This document shows positions 55,069 through 63,836 of a stretch of DNA of 64,000 bases, piece by piece. A program made the position numbers and the translations under genes. The notes beneath the pieces are model-generated. The model worked only from the letters and a program-made list of their open reading frames with translations. It was not told the DNA's origin and made no database searches. Position 1 is the stretch's first letter. The number at the start of each line of letters is the position of its first letter. The stretch comes from Nocardioides panzhihuensis (GTDB lineage: Bacteria; Actinomycetota; Actinomycetes; Propionibacteriales; Nocardioidaceae), in the NCBI RefSeq assembly GCF_013408335.1, contig NZ_JACBZR010000001.1, positions 2,294,001 to 2,358,000 on the forward strand, given 5' to 3'.

Positions 55069-55581
55069 CTAGAAGAACCAGTGCTCGGGCTCGTGCCCGT
55101 GCGGGGTGACCTCGGCGAAGCGTCCGCCGTGGAATCCGAGCGCCTCGCCCTCGCGAGAGCAGACGTCGACGACCGCGCCGAAGACGACGGTGTGATCGCC
55201 GGCGTCGACCACTCGCTCCACGTCGCAGTCGACGTGTGCCAGCGCGCCGGGAACGACGGGCACGCGGTGACCGTCGTACTCCAGGCCGAGGCCGGCGAAG
55301 TGGTCCTCGCCGCGCTGGGCGAAGCGCAGCGCGATCGCCTGCTGGCGCGACGAGAGGATGTTGACCGCGAACCGCCCGGCAGCCGTGACCGCCTCCGCGC
55401 TGCGGGCCCCGTGATTGAAGCAGACCAGGAGCAGCGGTGGGTCGAGCGAGACCGAGGTCAGCGAGTTCACGGTCATCCCGTGCGGGACGCCGTCGTGCTC
55501 GGTCGTGATGACGGCGACGCCGGTGGCGAAGCGACCCATGGTCTGGCGCATCGCCATCGAGTCGACCAGGGATGCGGTCAT
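55069..55581 (-). CDS. Flavin reductase (HpaC-like, FMN-binding split barrel)
   Basis: The product is 170 residues from the ATG at 55581. MRQTMGRFATGVAVITTEHD, GVPHGMTVNSLTSVSLDPPL and LLVCFNHGARSAEAV are typical. It reduces FMN or FAD with NAD(P)H and supplies the free reduced flavin to the HpaB-type oxygenase encoded two genes upstream. The cupin gene lies between them with a 13-bp gap. Confidence 0.92.
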   Translation of the reverse strand: MTASLVDSMAMRQTMGRFATGVAVITTEHDGVPHGMTVNSLTSVSLDPPLLLVCFNHGARSAEAVTAAGRFAVNILSSRQQAIALRFAQRGEDHFAGLGLEYDGHRVPVVPGALAHVDCDVERVVDAGDHTVVFGAVVDVCSREGEALGFHGGRFAEVTPHGHEPEHWFF

Positions 55582-55594
55582 CGTCCCCACCCCC

Positions 55595-55951
55595 TCAGTC
55601 CTCGGCCTGAGCGTGATAGCGGACCTCGTAGGTGGTCACGCCCTCGTCGGTGCGCCACGGCCCGTGCGGCATGCCCGGCGGGCGGCAGGCGAACTCGCCC
55701 GCCACGAAGGTCCGGCCCAGCGAGAGGTCGTGGAACGAGCCCTCGATGATGTAGACCTCCTCCCAGAACTCGTGCTTCTGCACACCCAGCTCGGTGGAGT
55801 CGGCGCCGGGCTCGTAGCGCAGGATGCGGGTAGCCACACCTCCGACGGGGTCGGTCGCGAGGATCCGCTCCTTGATCAGCGGGTTGTCGCCCGGGCACAG
55901 GGTGTAGTCGATGTCGGTGATCGGGGTGAACTCGATCTCGGGCTTGCTCAT
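55595..55951 (-). CDS. Single-domain cupin protein
   Basis: The product is 118 residues. KHEFWEEVYIIEGSFHDLSL and ACRPPGMPHGPWRTDEGVTT show the two cupin motifs, with Glu and His that could bind a metal. It overlaps the HpaB-type gene by 4 bases. It may be an isomerase, dioxygenase or hydrolase acting on the oxygenase product; the sequence does not decide. Confidence 0.85.
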   Translation of the reverse strand: MSKPEIEFTPITDIDYTLCPGDNPLIKERILATDPVGGVATRILRYEPGADSTELGVQKHEFWEEVYIIEGSFHDLSLGRTFVAGEFACRPPGMPHGPWRTDEGVTTYEVRYHAQAED

Positions 55952-57423
55952 GCGGTGACCTCCTCGGTGATGGCGGCGAGCTCGGTGACGCCGTACGACG
56001 CCAGGAACTCCTCGACGGACGCGAGCGGCCCGTCGTAGTCGAAGTTGCGGAACGCGTAGCCCTTCACGACGAACGGGGCTCCGGAGTAGAAGAGCTCGTA
56101 CTGCTGGTGGCGGCCGGCGAACTCGCTGCCGATCGCGTCCCAGGCCAGCTTGAACAGCTTCACCCGGTCGATCGAGGAGATACCGGGACTGCTGACATAG
56201 CGCTCCATGTCGTCGCGAGTGGCCACCTCGACCAGTTCGTGCACGCTCGAGGGGACCTGCAGGACACCGCCACCGACGAGGTCGCGCAGGATGCCGATGA
56301 CGCGCGGGTGGATCTCAGCCTGGAGGCCCATGGCGCCGTAGAGCGCCTGGGCGCCGGGACGGAGAAAACCCTGCGCATCGGTCGTCGCGGTGAATTGCGC
56401 AGAGTTGACGCCAGACTCGACGATCGATACCAGGCTGGCCAGCTCGCCGAGCTTCTCGATCACACCGGGGAACTTGTCGACGTCGTTGACCGCGGCGACC
56501 TTGCGGGCGATGCCGGCGAGGAACTTCAGCTTGGTGGCGAACCGGATCTGAGCCTGGAAGTTGCCGAGGACGTGGGCCGCGGTCTCGAAGAACTGCTTGC
56601 GGAGGCCGGCGACATCCTTGTAGACGAACACGTTCTCCCACGGGATGAACACGTCGTGGAAGACGAGCAACGCGTCGGTCTCGTCGAAACGGGAGCTGAG
56701 CGGGTAGTCGTACTCGCTGGTCACGCCGGGCGCGTAGGGGCGGCGACAGTAAAGGGTGAGGCCCTCGGCGCCGACGGGGACCGTGAAGCTGACCGCGAAG
56801 TCGGCGTCCTCGGCCTTGAGCGGCTTGATGCACGACACCAGGATCTCGTCGGCGACCGCTCCCCCGGTGGCGAGCATCTGGGCGCCGCTGACCACGATGC
56901 CGTCCTCGCGCTCCTCCTTGACGCCGACCTGGATGAAGTCGCCCTCCCAGGCGTGGGCGGTCGTGGCGCGCGAGACCTGCGGCGGGATGATCGCGTACGA
57001 CACGTGCAGGTCGTTCTCGACGATTCGGCGGTGGAAGGCGAGCACGTTGTCGGCCAAGCCGCGCTCGGTCGCGAACGCCTCGGGGTGGGACGAGAACGCG
57101 GCGACGAAGGCACCGACGTGGTCGGGTGAGCGTCCCACCCAGCCGTGGGTGTGGTCGGCCCAGATCTGGGCCGCATCGCGCCAGGACTGCAGGTCATCTG
57201 CGTTTCGAGGCGCGAGGAAGAGGCGGTTGACCGCGCGGTCGGTCGCCTCGTCGTGGACCTGCATCCCGTTGGCGGGGTCGGCCGCGAGGTCGAGCAGGTC
57301 GCCGATGGTGCTGGCGATCGGCGCGAAGGCCGGGTCGCTCGCGACGTGCTCGACAGGCTTGCCGTCGACGATGACGCGGCGGTCGTCATCGAGGGAGGCG
57401 AGGTAGTCGGTGCTGGTGCGCAT
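55948..57423 (-). CDS. HpaB-family flavin-dependent monooxygenase
   Basis: The product is 491 residues, the usual size for 4-hydroxyphenylacetate 3-hydroxylase oxygenase components. HGWVGRSPDHVGAFVAAF, SRATTAHAWEGDFIQVGVKE and IPWENVFVYKDVAGLRKQFF are characteristic. It uses reduced flavin from the adjacent reductase and O2 to hydroxylate or open a ring. The start was set at the ATG whose base overlaps the DUF2848 stop (TGATG). The amide-handling neighbours suggest an N-heterocycle, not a phenol. Confidence 0.9.
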   Translation of the reverse strand: MRTSTDYLASLDDDRRVIVDGKPVEHVASDPAFAPIASTIGDLLDLAADPANGMQVHDEATDRAVNRLFLAPRNADDLQSWRDAAQIWADHTHGWVGRSPDHVGAFVAAFSSHPEAFATERGLADNVLAFHRRIVENDLHVSYAIIPPQVSRATTAHAWEGDFIQVGVKEEREDGIVVSGAQMLATGGAVADEILVSCIKPLKAEDADFAVSFTVPVGAEGLTLYCRRPYAPGVTSEYDYPLSSRFDETDALLVFHDVFIPWENVFVYKDVAGLRKQFFETAAHVLGNFQAQIRFATKLKFLAGIARKVAAVNDVDKFPGVIEKLGELASLVSIVESGVNSAQFTATTDAQGFLRPGAQALYGAMGLQAEIHPRVIGILRDLVGGGVLQVPSSVHELVEVATRDDMERYVSSPGISSIDRVKLFKLAWDAIGSEFAGRHQQYELFYSGAPFVVKGYAFRNFDYDGPLASVEEFLASYGVTELAAITEEVTA

Positions 57424-58103
57424 CAGTTGCTCCTGACAGAGACGGAGTAGGTGAGTTCGATGGGGTCGTGGCCGGGGACTTGGAGCTGCATGCGCCAGTC
57501 GCGGCCGTAGCGGAAGGTGCCGTCGATGAGCGGCCGGGTGCCGCCGAAGAGGACGAGGGCGACGTCGGAGCTGCCGCCGATCTGGTCCCACTCGGCCAGG
57601 ACCTGGGTGATCGGGAGCATCGAGGCGAGGGTGCCCTCCTGGTAGAGGTCGCCGTCGACCCAGCTGCGGACGACGACGGCGTCCCAGTCGACGAGCGCCG
57701 GCGGGTCACCGAGCTCGACGAGGGTGGAGGCGATCGGCTTGGGGCAAGCCGCCTTCGAGAGCTGGATACCGACGGTCTCCATCTCGCGATCGGTGTGGTC
57801 CGAGCCGACGGTCAGGTAGTAGGTGCCGTTGGCCCGGATGAGCACCGGCTCGACCTCTCCGGACGTCTCGTCTCCGCTGACCTCGATGTCACTGGCGGTG
57901 GTCAGCCGGTCAACGTCGAGCGGGTAGAAGGCAGGAATCGTGTCCGGCTCCGGCACACCGATCGCGGCGAGCTCGTCGATGTGGTGGCGAACCGCCTCCT
58001 GGTCGCGGCCGGTGTATCCGGCCACGACGAGGTGACTCGGTGCGATCTCGACGTCGGCACCGTCGGTGGTGCCGAGCCGCAGGCGCGTCGCGGTGGTGCT
58101 CAT
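57423..58103 (-). CDS. DUF2848-family protein
   Basis: The product is 226 residues. YYLTVGSDHTDREMETVGIQ with SKAACPKPIAST matches the DUF2848 family, whose members resemble fumarylacetoacetate-hydrolase-type proteins but whose activity is not well defined. It overlaps the nitrilase gene by 4 bases and the HpaB gene by one. Its conserved place in the run suggests a step in the same pathway. Confidence 0.82.
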   Translation of the reverse strand: MSTTATRLRLGTTDGADVEIAPSHLVVAGYTGRDQEAVRHHIDELAAIGVPEPDTIPAFYPLDVDRLTTASDIEVSGDETSGEVEPVLIRANGTYYLTVGSDHTDREMETVGIQLSKAACPKPIASTLVELGDPPALVDWDAVVVRSWVDGDLYQEGTLASMLPITQVLAEWDQIGGSSDVALVLFGGTRPLIDGTFRYGRDWRMQLQVPGHDPIELTYSVSVRSN

Positions 58104-58933
58104 GCGTACTCCTTCATCGGGTTGGTGTACTGGGTTGGCACAGGCAGGCCCGGCCAGCGTCGGTCGGCGAGGGCGGGAAACTCAGCGCGGAACCTGCTCG
58201 GGTAGGCCGGGTCGACGTCGGCGTACGTGAAGCCTTCGTCGGCACCTGCCTCGACAAGCACCTCCCCGGTCGGAGCGATGACCCGACTGTGGCCGCCCAG
58301 AGCGACCCCCTGCTGCTCGCCGACGGCGTTGCAGGCGATCAGGTTGACCTGCTGCTCGACTGCACGTACGGATGTGAACAGACGCCAGTGCTCCAGGCGG
58401 GCGGCGGGCCAGGCGGCGCAGACCACCACCTGCTCGGCGCCTTCGTCGACCAGGCTCCGGAACAGCTCGGGGAAACGCAGGTCGTAGCACGTCGTGATAC
58501 CGGTGGCAGGACCTCCCACCGGGCCGACGCCAAGACCCTCCCCCGGCGTCAGCAGCTCGGTCTCGCGAGAGCCGTAGCCGAACAGGTGGATCTTGCGGTA
58601 TTGGGCGACGACAGCGCCGTCAGGGGCGACGACTACGGAGGTGTTGTGCAACCGGCCCTCGGAGTCGACTTCGACGAAGCTGCCGAGGTGCACGAACAGC
58701 TGCAGCGCGGTTGCCCAGCTGCGAGCTGCCGCGAGCGTCCGGCCCTCGAAGGGCTCGGCGCGCTCGGCGTACTGCTCGAAGGAGAAGTAGCCGGCCGTCC
58801 ACATCTCCGGCAGGACCAGCAGATCGACGTCGCGCAACGCGCGCTCGGCGTGCACCGTACGGTCGACGCGGGCAAGTCGGTCCTCGACCGATTCATGATC
58901 CGGGCTGGCGAGCTGGAGGAGCGATATCTGCAT
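58100..58933 (-). CDS. Carbon-nitrogen hydrolase (nitrilase superfamily amidase)
   Basis: The product is 277 residues from the ATG at 58933. The Glu-Lys-Cys triad is Glu43 (LVLPEMWTAGY), Lys114 (YRKIHLFGYGS) and Cys149 (ITTCYDLRFPEL). It hydrolyses an amide or N-carbamoyl group. It is first in the catabolic operon, 81 bp after the AraC-2 stop. Likely acts on an amide made by ring opening. Confidence 0.9.
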   Translation of the reverse strand: MQISLLQLASPDHESVEDRLARVDRTVHAERALRDVDLLVLPEMWTAGYFSFEQYAERAEPFEGRTLAAARSWATALQLFVHLGSFVEVDSEGRLHNTSVVVAPDGAVVAQYRKIHLFGYGSRETELLTPGEGLGVGPVGGPATGITTCYDLRFPELFRSLVDEGAEQVVVCAAWPAARLEHWRLFTSVRAVEQQVNLIACNAVGEQQGVALGGHSRVIAPTGEVLVEAGADEGFTYADVDPAYPSRFRAEFPALADRRWPGLPVPTQYTNPMKEYA

Positions 58934-59014
58934 GCCCCAACGATCATGTGACTGGGGCCACACCCGATATCGGAAAGACGCCGTCGCGCACTCGGAATTG
59001 CGCTAGGAGAGGTG

Positions 59015-59998
59015 TCAGCGACGTTCGGCGAGAACCGCGGAGGGCGTCACGCCGTAACGGGTGCGGAACGCGGTGCCGAACTCGCCGAGGTGGAAGAAGC
59101 CGCAGCTGAAGGCGACGTCGGTCACCGAGAGTCCAGGGGCACCGCCGGCCAGCAGCGCGTGGGCGCGCTCGAGCCGCTGAGAGCGCAGCCACTTCAGCGG
59201 CGAGGTCCCCACCTCGCGCCGGAAACCGGCCTGCAGACTGCGTACGCTCGTCCCGCACGCCTCCGCCACCGCGGTGACGGTCATCGGTTCGCCGAGTCTC
59301 GCGAGCATGTAGTCCATCGCCTTCCGGACCCGCGGCGACCCTGCGCTGCCACGCCCCGAACCGGTTGTCGCCGTCCGGTTGTTCGGCTGAGCCAGAAGAA
59401 GGGTTTCGATGAGGAGCTGCTCGACCTGCCACAGCAATTGAGGACGACGCTCGACAATGTCAGAGCCGACGATGCTCACCGCAGACTCGAGCAGACCGTC
59501 CATACTCGTCATGCCGCCGGCGAGCGCCAGGTCGAAGTCGACCGGACCAACCTCGCCGGTGAGCGCGGCGGCCACCGACTCGACACGCTTTCGGTCTATC
59601 CGGACGACCACTTGATCCCATAACTCGTCGAACGCGAACTCAAACTCCCGGTGTGGCCCGATGATGACCCCACGGTCCGGAGTCGCCATCACCACGGCGT
59701 CTCCGTAGCGGAACCGGCCCGCACCAGCGACCGGGAGCGTGAGGAGATAATCGTCGAGCACACCGTCCCCCGAACTCACGGTGACCGACGCCCCGTAGCG
59801 CAAAAGGTTGACCGACAGGTCCTGCAGCGGAACGTGAGTCAGGCTCGTCGCCAGCTGGCCTCCGGGTCGGCCAACGGTGAGTACATGCGGACGCAAGGCG
59901 CCCGTGCAAGCCTCTTTCACCTCGTCGGCGTCACCTGTGTCCCTCAACATGGCACGCCCCCGCTCCACCGCGATGCGGGCAATGGCAGGTACTCCCAT
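59015..59998 (-). CDS. AraC-family regulator 2
   Basis: The product is 327 residues and is a paralogue of the gene at 52568, sharing KAMDYMLARLGEPMTVTAVA, SVRSLQAGFRREVGTSPLKW and CGFFHLGEFGTAFRTRYGVT. The N-terminal half is an AraC-binding-like sensor domain. It sits just upstream of the nitrilase gene and likely activates the operon from the 81-bp gap or from its own upstream region. Confidence 0.9.
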   Translation of the reverse strand: MGVPAIARIAVERGRAMLRDTGDADEVKEACTGALRPHVLTVGRPGGQLATSLTHVPLQDLSVNLLRYGASVTVSSGDGVLDDYLLTLPVAGAGRFRYGDAVVMATPDRGVIIGPHREFEFAFDELWDQVVVRIDRKRVESVAAALTGEVGPVDFDLALAGGMTSMDGLLESAVSIVGSDIVERRPQLLWQVEQLLIETLLLAQPNNRTATTGSGRGSAGSPRVRKAMDYMLARLGEPMTVTAVAEACGTSVRSLQAGFRREVGTSPLKWLRSQRLERAHALLAGGAPGLSVTDVAFSCGFFHLGEFGTAFRTRYGVTPSAVLAERR

Positions 59999-60186
59999 GG
60001 CATCCCTTGCGACTGGGCAAGCGCCTAATGATGGCGCCTAGACATATCGATGATGGCCGCCGAATGCAGGGGCGTCAACGCGGTCGGCCGCGTCGGTCGA
60101 CCGCGTGGGGTGTCCCACAACTGGTTCGCCCGCCACGCGTCAGCGAACCTGCAGCACTTGCATTTCCTCTACGTCACGCCACGCCT

Positions 60187-60825
60187 TCAATGTCCCCCGG
60201 CAGAAGATGGACTCTGCTCGTCCAGCGCCTCATCGCCCGCGAGATCCCGGGCGAGCATCCGCAGAATGCGACGAAGCTCCTTCGGGTCTGGCCTCGGGTA
60301 CGCATCGCCCGCGGTGATCAGGTTGTGGATCGCACCGGTGATGAGGAACCCGTACGCCCGTGCATCCACGTGCGCCGCGATGCGACCGAGTTGCTGCTCC
60401 GCGCGCAGATAGTCCGTCACCGTCGATTCGAACGAGTGCTCCAGACCTGACTTCTTGGTCAGGTCAGCGATCAACGGAGCGAGGGCCCGGCCGCCGAGCC
60501 CATGGGTGACCACCGGCCGTTCGGACTCGAACAGGATGCGCGCATACTCGATCAGATTGTCGGCGACCGTCCGCTTGCCCGCCGTGGCAGACCACGCGTC
60601 CAGTGCATCACGAAGCCTCTCCAGCTCGAGCTCGACCATCTCGACTATCAGCTCGTCACGGCTCGCGAAGACCTTGTACGGCAGCCCGACCGAGCACCCG
60701 GACGCTGTTGCGAGCGCCCGCATCGTCAGTGCTTGCAGCCCGTCTCGCTTCACGATCTGCTGGGCGTGCTCGATCAGGGACGAGCGTAGCTCCCGTGTCT
60801 CCTCCGGAGTGCGGCGAAGCGTCAT
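60187..60825 (-). CDS. TetR-family regulator
   Basis: The product is 212 residues from the ATG at 60825. ALTMRALATASGCSVGLPYK with VFASRDELIVEMVELELERL is the TetR helix-turn-helix. The C-terminal domain is all-helical and would bind a small ligand. It is divergent from the small membrane genes at 60994 and 61461, with a repeated GTGAACAC between, so it likely controls them. Confidence 0.9.
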   Translation of the reverse strand: MTLRRTPEETRELRSSLIEHAQQIVKRDGLQALTMRALATASGCSVGLPYKVFASRDELIVEMVELELERLRDALDAWSATAGKRTVADNLIEYARILFESERPVVTHGLGGRALAPLIADLTKKSGLEHSFESTVTDYLRAEQQLGRIAAHVDARAYGFLITGAIHNLITAGDAYPRPDPKELRRILRMLARDLAGDEALDEQSPSSAGGH

Positions 60826-60933
60826 CACCCATCCATTTCGATCTGACGTCCGACAACCAGTACCCGCTCGATCACCACGCGGACGCATCGCACCTTACTC
60901 CGTCCCACCGGCGAGGCATCGCCGGAGTGGACC

Positions 60934-60965
60934 GTGAACACCCGTTCATGTATAACTGTGAACAC
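60934..60965. promoter_or_regulatory. Repeated GTGAACAC in the TetR divergent promoter
   Basis: GTGAACAC occurs at 60934-60941 and 60958-60965, 24 bp apart, and GTTCA/TGAAC half-sites (60944-60948, 60959-60963) form a further dyad. A TATAAC sequence at 60951 could be a -10 element. This is the probable TetR operator. Confidence 0.5.
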
Positions 60966-60993
60966 ATGCTCACACACGAGGGGAAGGCTGTCC

Positions 60994-61464
60994 ATGTTCA
61001 CCGAAGGAACTGCGGGTCACCCAACCGACCGCGCCGAACGATGGGTGATCGCGGCCTGCGCGCTGCAGGCCATCAACACGACGATCCACCACATCCGCGG
61101 TGCCTTGCTGTTCGATACACCGGGCCGCTACCTGTCAATCGTCATCGTGCTCTGCATGCTGGCGCTTCCGACACTGGCACTGGCGGTGAGCCGGAGAACC
61201 AGCGCCGGGGTCCAGAAGGCGGCATGGTGGACATTCTGGACCGCGTCGTTCATCGGCTTCGTGATCGTCTTCGGGCTCTCCGAGGGGCTCGTCACGCACG
61301 TGATCAACCCGCTCGTTGAGCAGGGCTACCCGGCGGACGAGCCCTTTGACCTCTTGTTCCAGGCCACCGGCGTCCTGCACGTTGTGCCCGCAGTTGTCGC
61401 TGCGGCACTCCTGACCCACTTGGCACGAGCCCGCAGGTCGGGGCTCTTCGGAGCACGCGCATGA
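60994..61464 (+). CDS. Four-span membrane protein of unknown function
   Basis: The product is 156 residues from an ATG with GAGGGGAAGG upstream. It has four hydrophobic spans (IAACALQAINTTIHHIRGAL, LSIVIVLCMLALPTLALAVS, AAWWTFWTASFIGFVIVFGL, VLHVVPAVVAAALLTHLARA). A HH pair in the first span may bind a metal or cofactor. It overlaps the next gene by 4 bases, forming a bicistronic unit probably under the TetR regulator. Confidence 0.65.
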   Translation: MFTEGTAGHPTDRAERWVIAACALQAINTTIHHIRGALLFDTPGRYLSIVIVLCMLALPTLALAVSRRTSAGVQKAAWWTFWTASFIGFVIVFGLSEGLVTHVINPLVEQGYPADEPFDLLFQATGVLHVVPAVVAAALLTHLARARRSGLFGARA

Positions 61465-61928
61465 CGGGCGTCCAGCGCATCATCGGCCGAGGCCACAACC
61501 CTCGACCCACGAGCCGCCCACCGTCCGGGCTCGTCGCCTCCGGGGTCGTCGAGCTGGCTGCAGGGGCACTGTCCGGCTGGGTCTACGCCGCCGTCATGTA
61601 TGACGATGGCGCACGGAAGCTCGGGATCAGGAGCACAGCACGTATCCGCCAATGGCACCTGGATCTGGTCGCACTCGGGACCAGCACCATCGCCCTCGGC
61701 CTGGCCGTTCCGGATGCGCCGAAGGGCGTCCGTCACACTCTCGCGGTAGGCGCCTGGTCGAACGCGATGATGTTTCTGCCCCTCGCTTATCGCCCCGAAC
61801 TCATTCAGCACCCTGCCTACCGCGCGCTCGGGTTGGCGTCGTTCGTGACCACATCAGTCGGGTTCTCAGGGATGGCGGCAGTTGCCTTGGCGCGCGTGAC
61901 AGCCACCCGTGGATCGGCCCGCGGATGA
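61461..61928 (+). CDS. Membrane protein of unknown function
   Basis: The product is 155 residues. It has four hydrophobic spans, including SGLVASGVVELAAGALSGWV and LVALGTSTIALGLAVPDAPK. The acidic DDGARKLGIRSTARIRQWHL loop lies between spans. Coupled to the preceding membrane gene by ATGA overlap. It resembles unnamed small actinobacterial membrane proteins; no function is assigned. Confidence 0.62.
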   Translation: MTGVQRIIGRGHNPRPTSRPPSGLVASGVVELAAGALSGWVYAAVMYDDGARKLGIRSTARIRQWHLDLVALGTSTIALGLAVPDAPKGVRHTLAVGAWSNAMMFLPLAYRPELIQHPAYRALGLASFVTTSVGFSGMAAVALARVTATRGSARG

Positions 61929-62059
61929 ACTGCCTCATCGGAGGACGCGGAGTGGGCAAGTCGACGCTCCCAAGGTCACCCTGCCCGCGTCCACCCGAGC
62001 CGCCCGGCCAAGCGCCAGAGCCGGCGACGCGCGCCCTCCTCCCCGGTGGCTCGTCGGAC

Positions 62060-62090
62060 TTGACCTTGACATCGGTGTGAGGCCTTAACG
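62060..62090 (+). promoter_or_regulatory. MerR-type promoter with long spacer before the SDR gene
   Basis: TTGACC (62060-62065) and TTAACG (62085-62090) are separated by 19 bases, longer than the normal 17. The spacer contains a partial dyad (CCTTGACA and TGTGAGG). MerR-family activators act on such long-spacer promoters. No MerR gene is adjacent; the nearest one in the window is about 18 kb away. Confidence 0.45.
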
Positions 62091-62140
62091 TCGCCGGCAC
62101 CTCGATTTCATCCCCTTCACACAGCACAAGGAACCAACCG

Positions 62141-62821
62141 ATGCCAGGAGCAGTGATCCTCGGAGCAGGCCCCGGACTGGGCCGGGCGATCGCCCGACGG
62201 TTCGCCCGGGAGGGCCTGTCCATCAGCCTCATCGCCCGAAACCGCGCCACGGTCGAATCCGTGGCCGCGACGCTGGCCGACCTCGAAGCCCCGGTGCTGG
62301 GGCTGAGTGCGGACTGCACCGACGAGTCCGCTCTCCGGACCGCATTGGAGAAGACGTACGCCGCGTTCGGTGTGCCGGAGGTCGTGGTCTACAACGCGGC
62401 GATCATCCAGGCCGACACCGTCGGCGAGCTCTCGGTGAGCGACCACCTCGATGCGTGGGCCGTCAACGTCGTCGGAGCCCACACGGCGGCCGCCCAGGTC
62501 ATCCCGAAGATGACGCGGAGTGGGAGCGGCACCTTCCTCGTCACCGGCGGCATGCCCGCCCCCAAGCGGGAGTACGTCAGCCTCTCGCTCGGCAAGGCCG
62601 GGCTGCGGACCCTGGTGGACCTGCTCGACCAGGAGTACCTGTCCGCCGGGATCCATGTCGCCGCCGTCACCGTCGACGGTCCGATCGCGCCTGGGACGGC
62701 CTTCGACCCCGACGACATCGCCGAGCACTACTGGACCCTGCACAGCCAGCCGAGGGAGCTGTGGCAGCGAGAGATCGTCCACACCGAGAATTCGATGCCG
62801 CCCAGCAGGCTTCGCTATTAG
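62141..62821 (+). CDS. SDR-family protein with non-standard catalytic motif
   Basis: The product is 226 residues. GAVILGAGPGLGRAIARRFA is the NAD(P)-binding glycine motif, and VVYNAAIIQADTVGEL is the usual N-A-A segment. The active-site region reads REYVSLSLGKAGLR, so the Lys has Tyr seven residues before it, not four; this YxxxxxxK layout marks a separate SDR subgroup. It may be a weak reductase or have a binding role. It precedes the 62862 membrane gene by 40 bp. Confidence 0.85.
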   Translation: MPGAVILGAGPGLGRAIARRFAREGLSISLIARNRATVESVAATLADLEAPVLGLSADCTDESALRTALEKTYAAFGVPEVVVYNAAIIQADTVGELSVSDHLDAWAVNVVGAHTAAAQVIPKMTRSGSGTFLVTGGMPAPKREYVSLSLGKAGLRTLVDLLDQEYLSAGIHVAAVTVDGPIAPGTAFDPDDIAEHYWTLHSQPRELWQREIVHTENSMPPSRLRY

Positions 62822-62861
62822 AATCCTTCTTCTAGATACCGCCCTCACATTGGAGACCTTC

Positions 62862-63836
62862 GTGTCCGCCTCCCGTCTCGACCCGCGGAAGATCGCTCTC
62901 GCGACCGCCGTCCTCGCGACCCTGCCCTATCTGACGCTCAAGCTCTTGTGGCTGGGCGGGTCCACCGCCGGCATCACCAGCAGCGACGGCCTCGACGAGA
63001 TGCACGGCACGCGCCACGTGATAGGAAATGTGGTCACGATCGCGATGATGGCGCTCGCCGCCGGGTTCGCCTTCGCACTGACCCGCCCCTGGGCGGACCG
63101 TGTCCCGGCAAAGCTCGTCCTCGTCCTCGGGGCCGGCGCCACCGGACTGCTCGCCCCGATCCTGCTGGGGCTGCCGATCGGGCTCGCCGTGCAGACCGCC
63201 TTTGGCAGCGACACGGCACCGCGCGAGGACGGGCTCGCACCGTGGGTCTTCGGCCTCGTCTACGGTGGCTTCGGTCTCCTCGCGATCGCGTTGGCCGTCC
63301 TCGTCGTCGCCCATGTACTTCACCGCTGGGGCCATCTGATCAGCGAGCCGCCCGAGCGCCCCTCGCTCCCGATCACGCTCGCTGCCACCGCCGGCCTGCT
63401 CCCGTTCACGGCAGCCATGGCCTTCTGGGGCATCGCCGGCCCCGGTGACAGCGGGCCGCAGGGCCTGGAAGGCCCGGCCCAGCGGACGGTCCTCCTCGTC
63501 ACAGCTGTGCTCACCGTGGGCGCGCTGCTCGTCCCGATGGCGAGAGGATGGGCCGCACGCCGATCCCGGTTCGCCTGGCTCGTGACGTGGACCGGATGCT
63601 GCGTCGCAGCACTCCAGGGGCCGACCCAGCTACTGCTCGCCCAGGGCGGCGAACCGCAGCCCGCCGTCGCAGTCGTCGCCGCGCTGGCCACACCCGCCGC
63701 CTGCCTCTACGGCCTCGCGATCCTCCGCCGGGGACTCGCGCAGGTCACCGAGGTCAACGGACCTCGAGGAGTGCGACCGCTCGGATCGCAGCCGCGATCG
63801 GCTCATCCATCCAGTCGGGGATCTCGCCCCCGATGA
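62862..63836 (+). CDS. Multi-span membrane protein of unknown function
   Basis: The product is 324 residues from a GTG with GGAG upstream; longer upstream frame overlaps the SDR gene. At least eight hydrophobic spans are seen, beginning IALATAVLATLPYLTLKLLW. A conserved-looking HGTRHVIGNV segment lies after the first span. The last 30 residues are hydrophilic and overlap the convergent gene at 63754. No family is recognised. Confidence 0.7.
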   Translation: MSASRLDPRKIALATAVLATLPYLTLKLLWLGGSTAGITSSDGLDEMHGTRHVIGNVVTIAMMALAAGFAFALTRPWADRVPAKLVLVLGAGATGLLAPILLGLPIGLAVQTAFGSDTAPREDGLAPWVFGLVYGGFGLLAIALAVLVVAHVLHRWGHLISEPPERPSLPITLAATAGLLPFTAAMAFWGIAGPGDSGPQGLEGPAQRTVLLVTAVLTVGALLVPMARGWAARRSRFAWLVTWTGCCVAALQGPTQLLLAQGGEPQPAVAVVAALATPAACLYGLAILRRGLAQVTEVNGPRGVRPLGSQPRSAHPSSRGSRPR

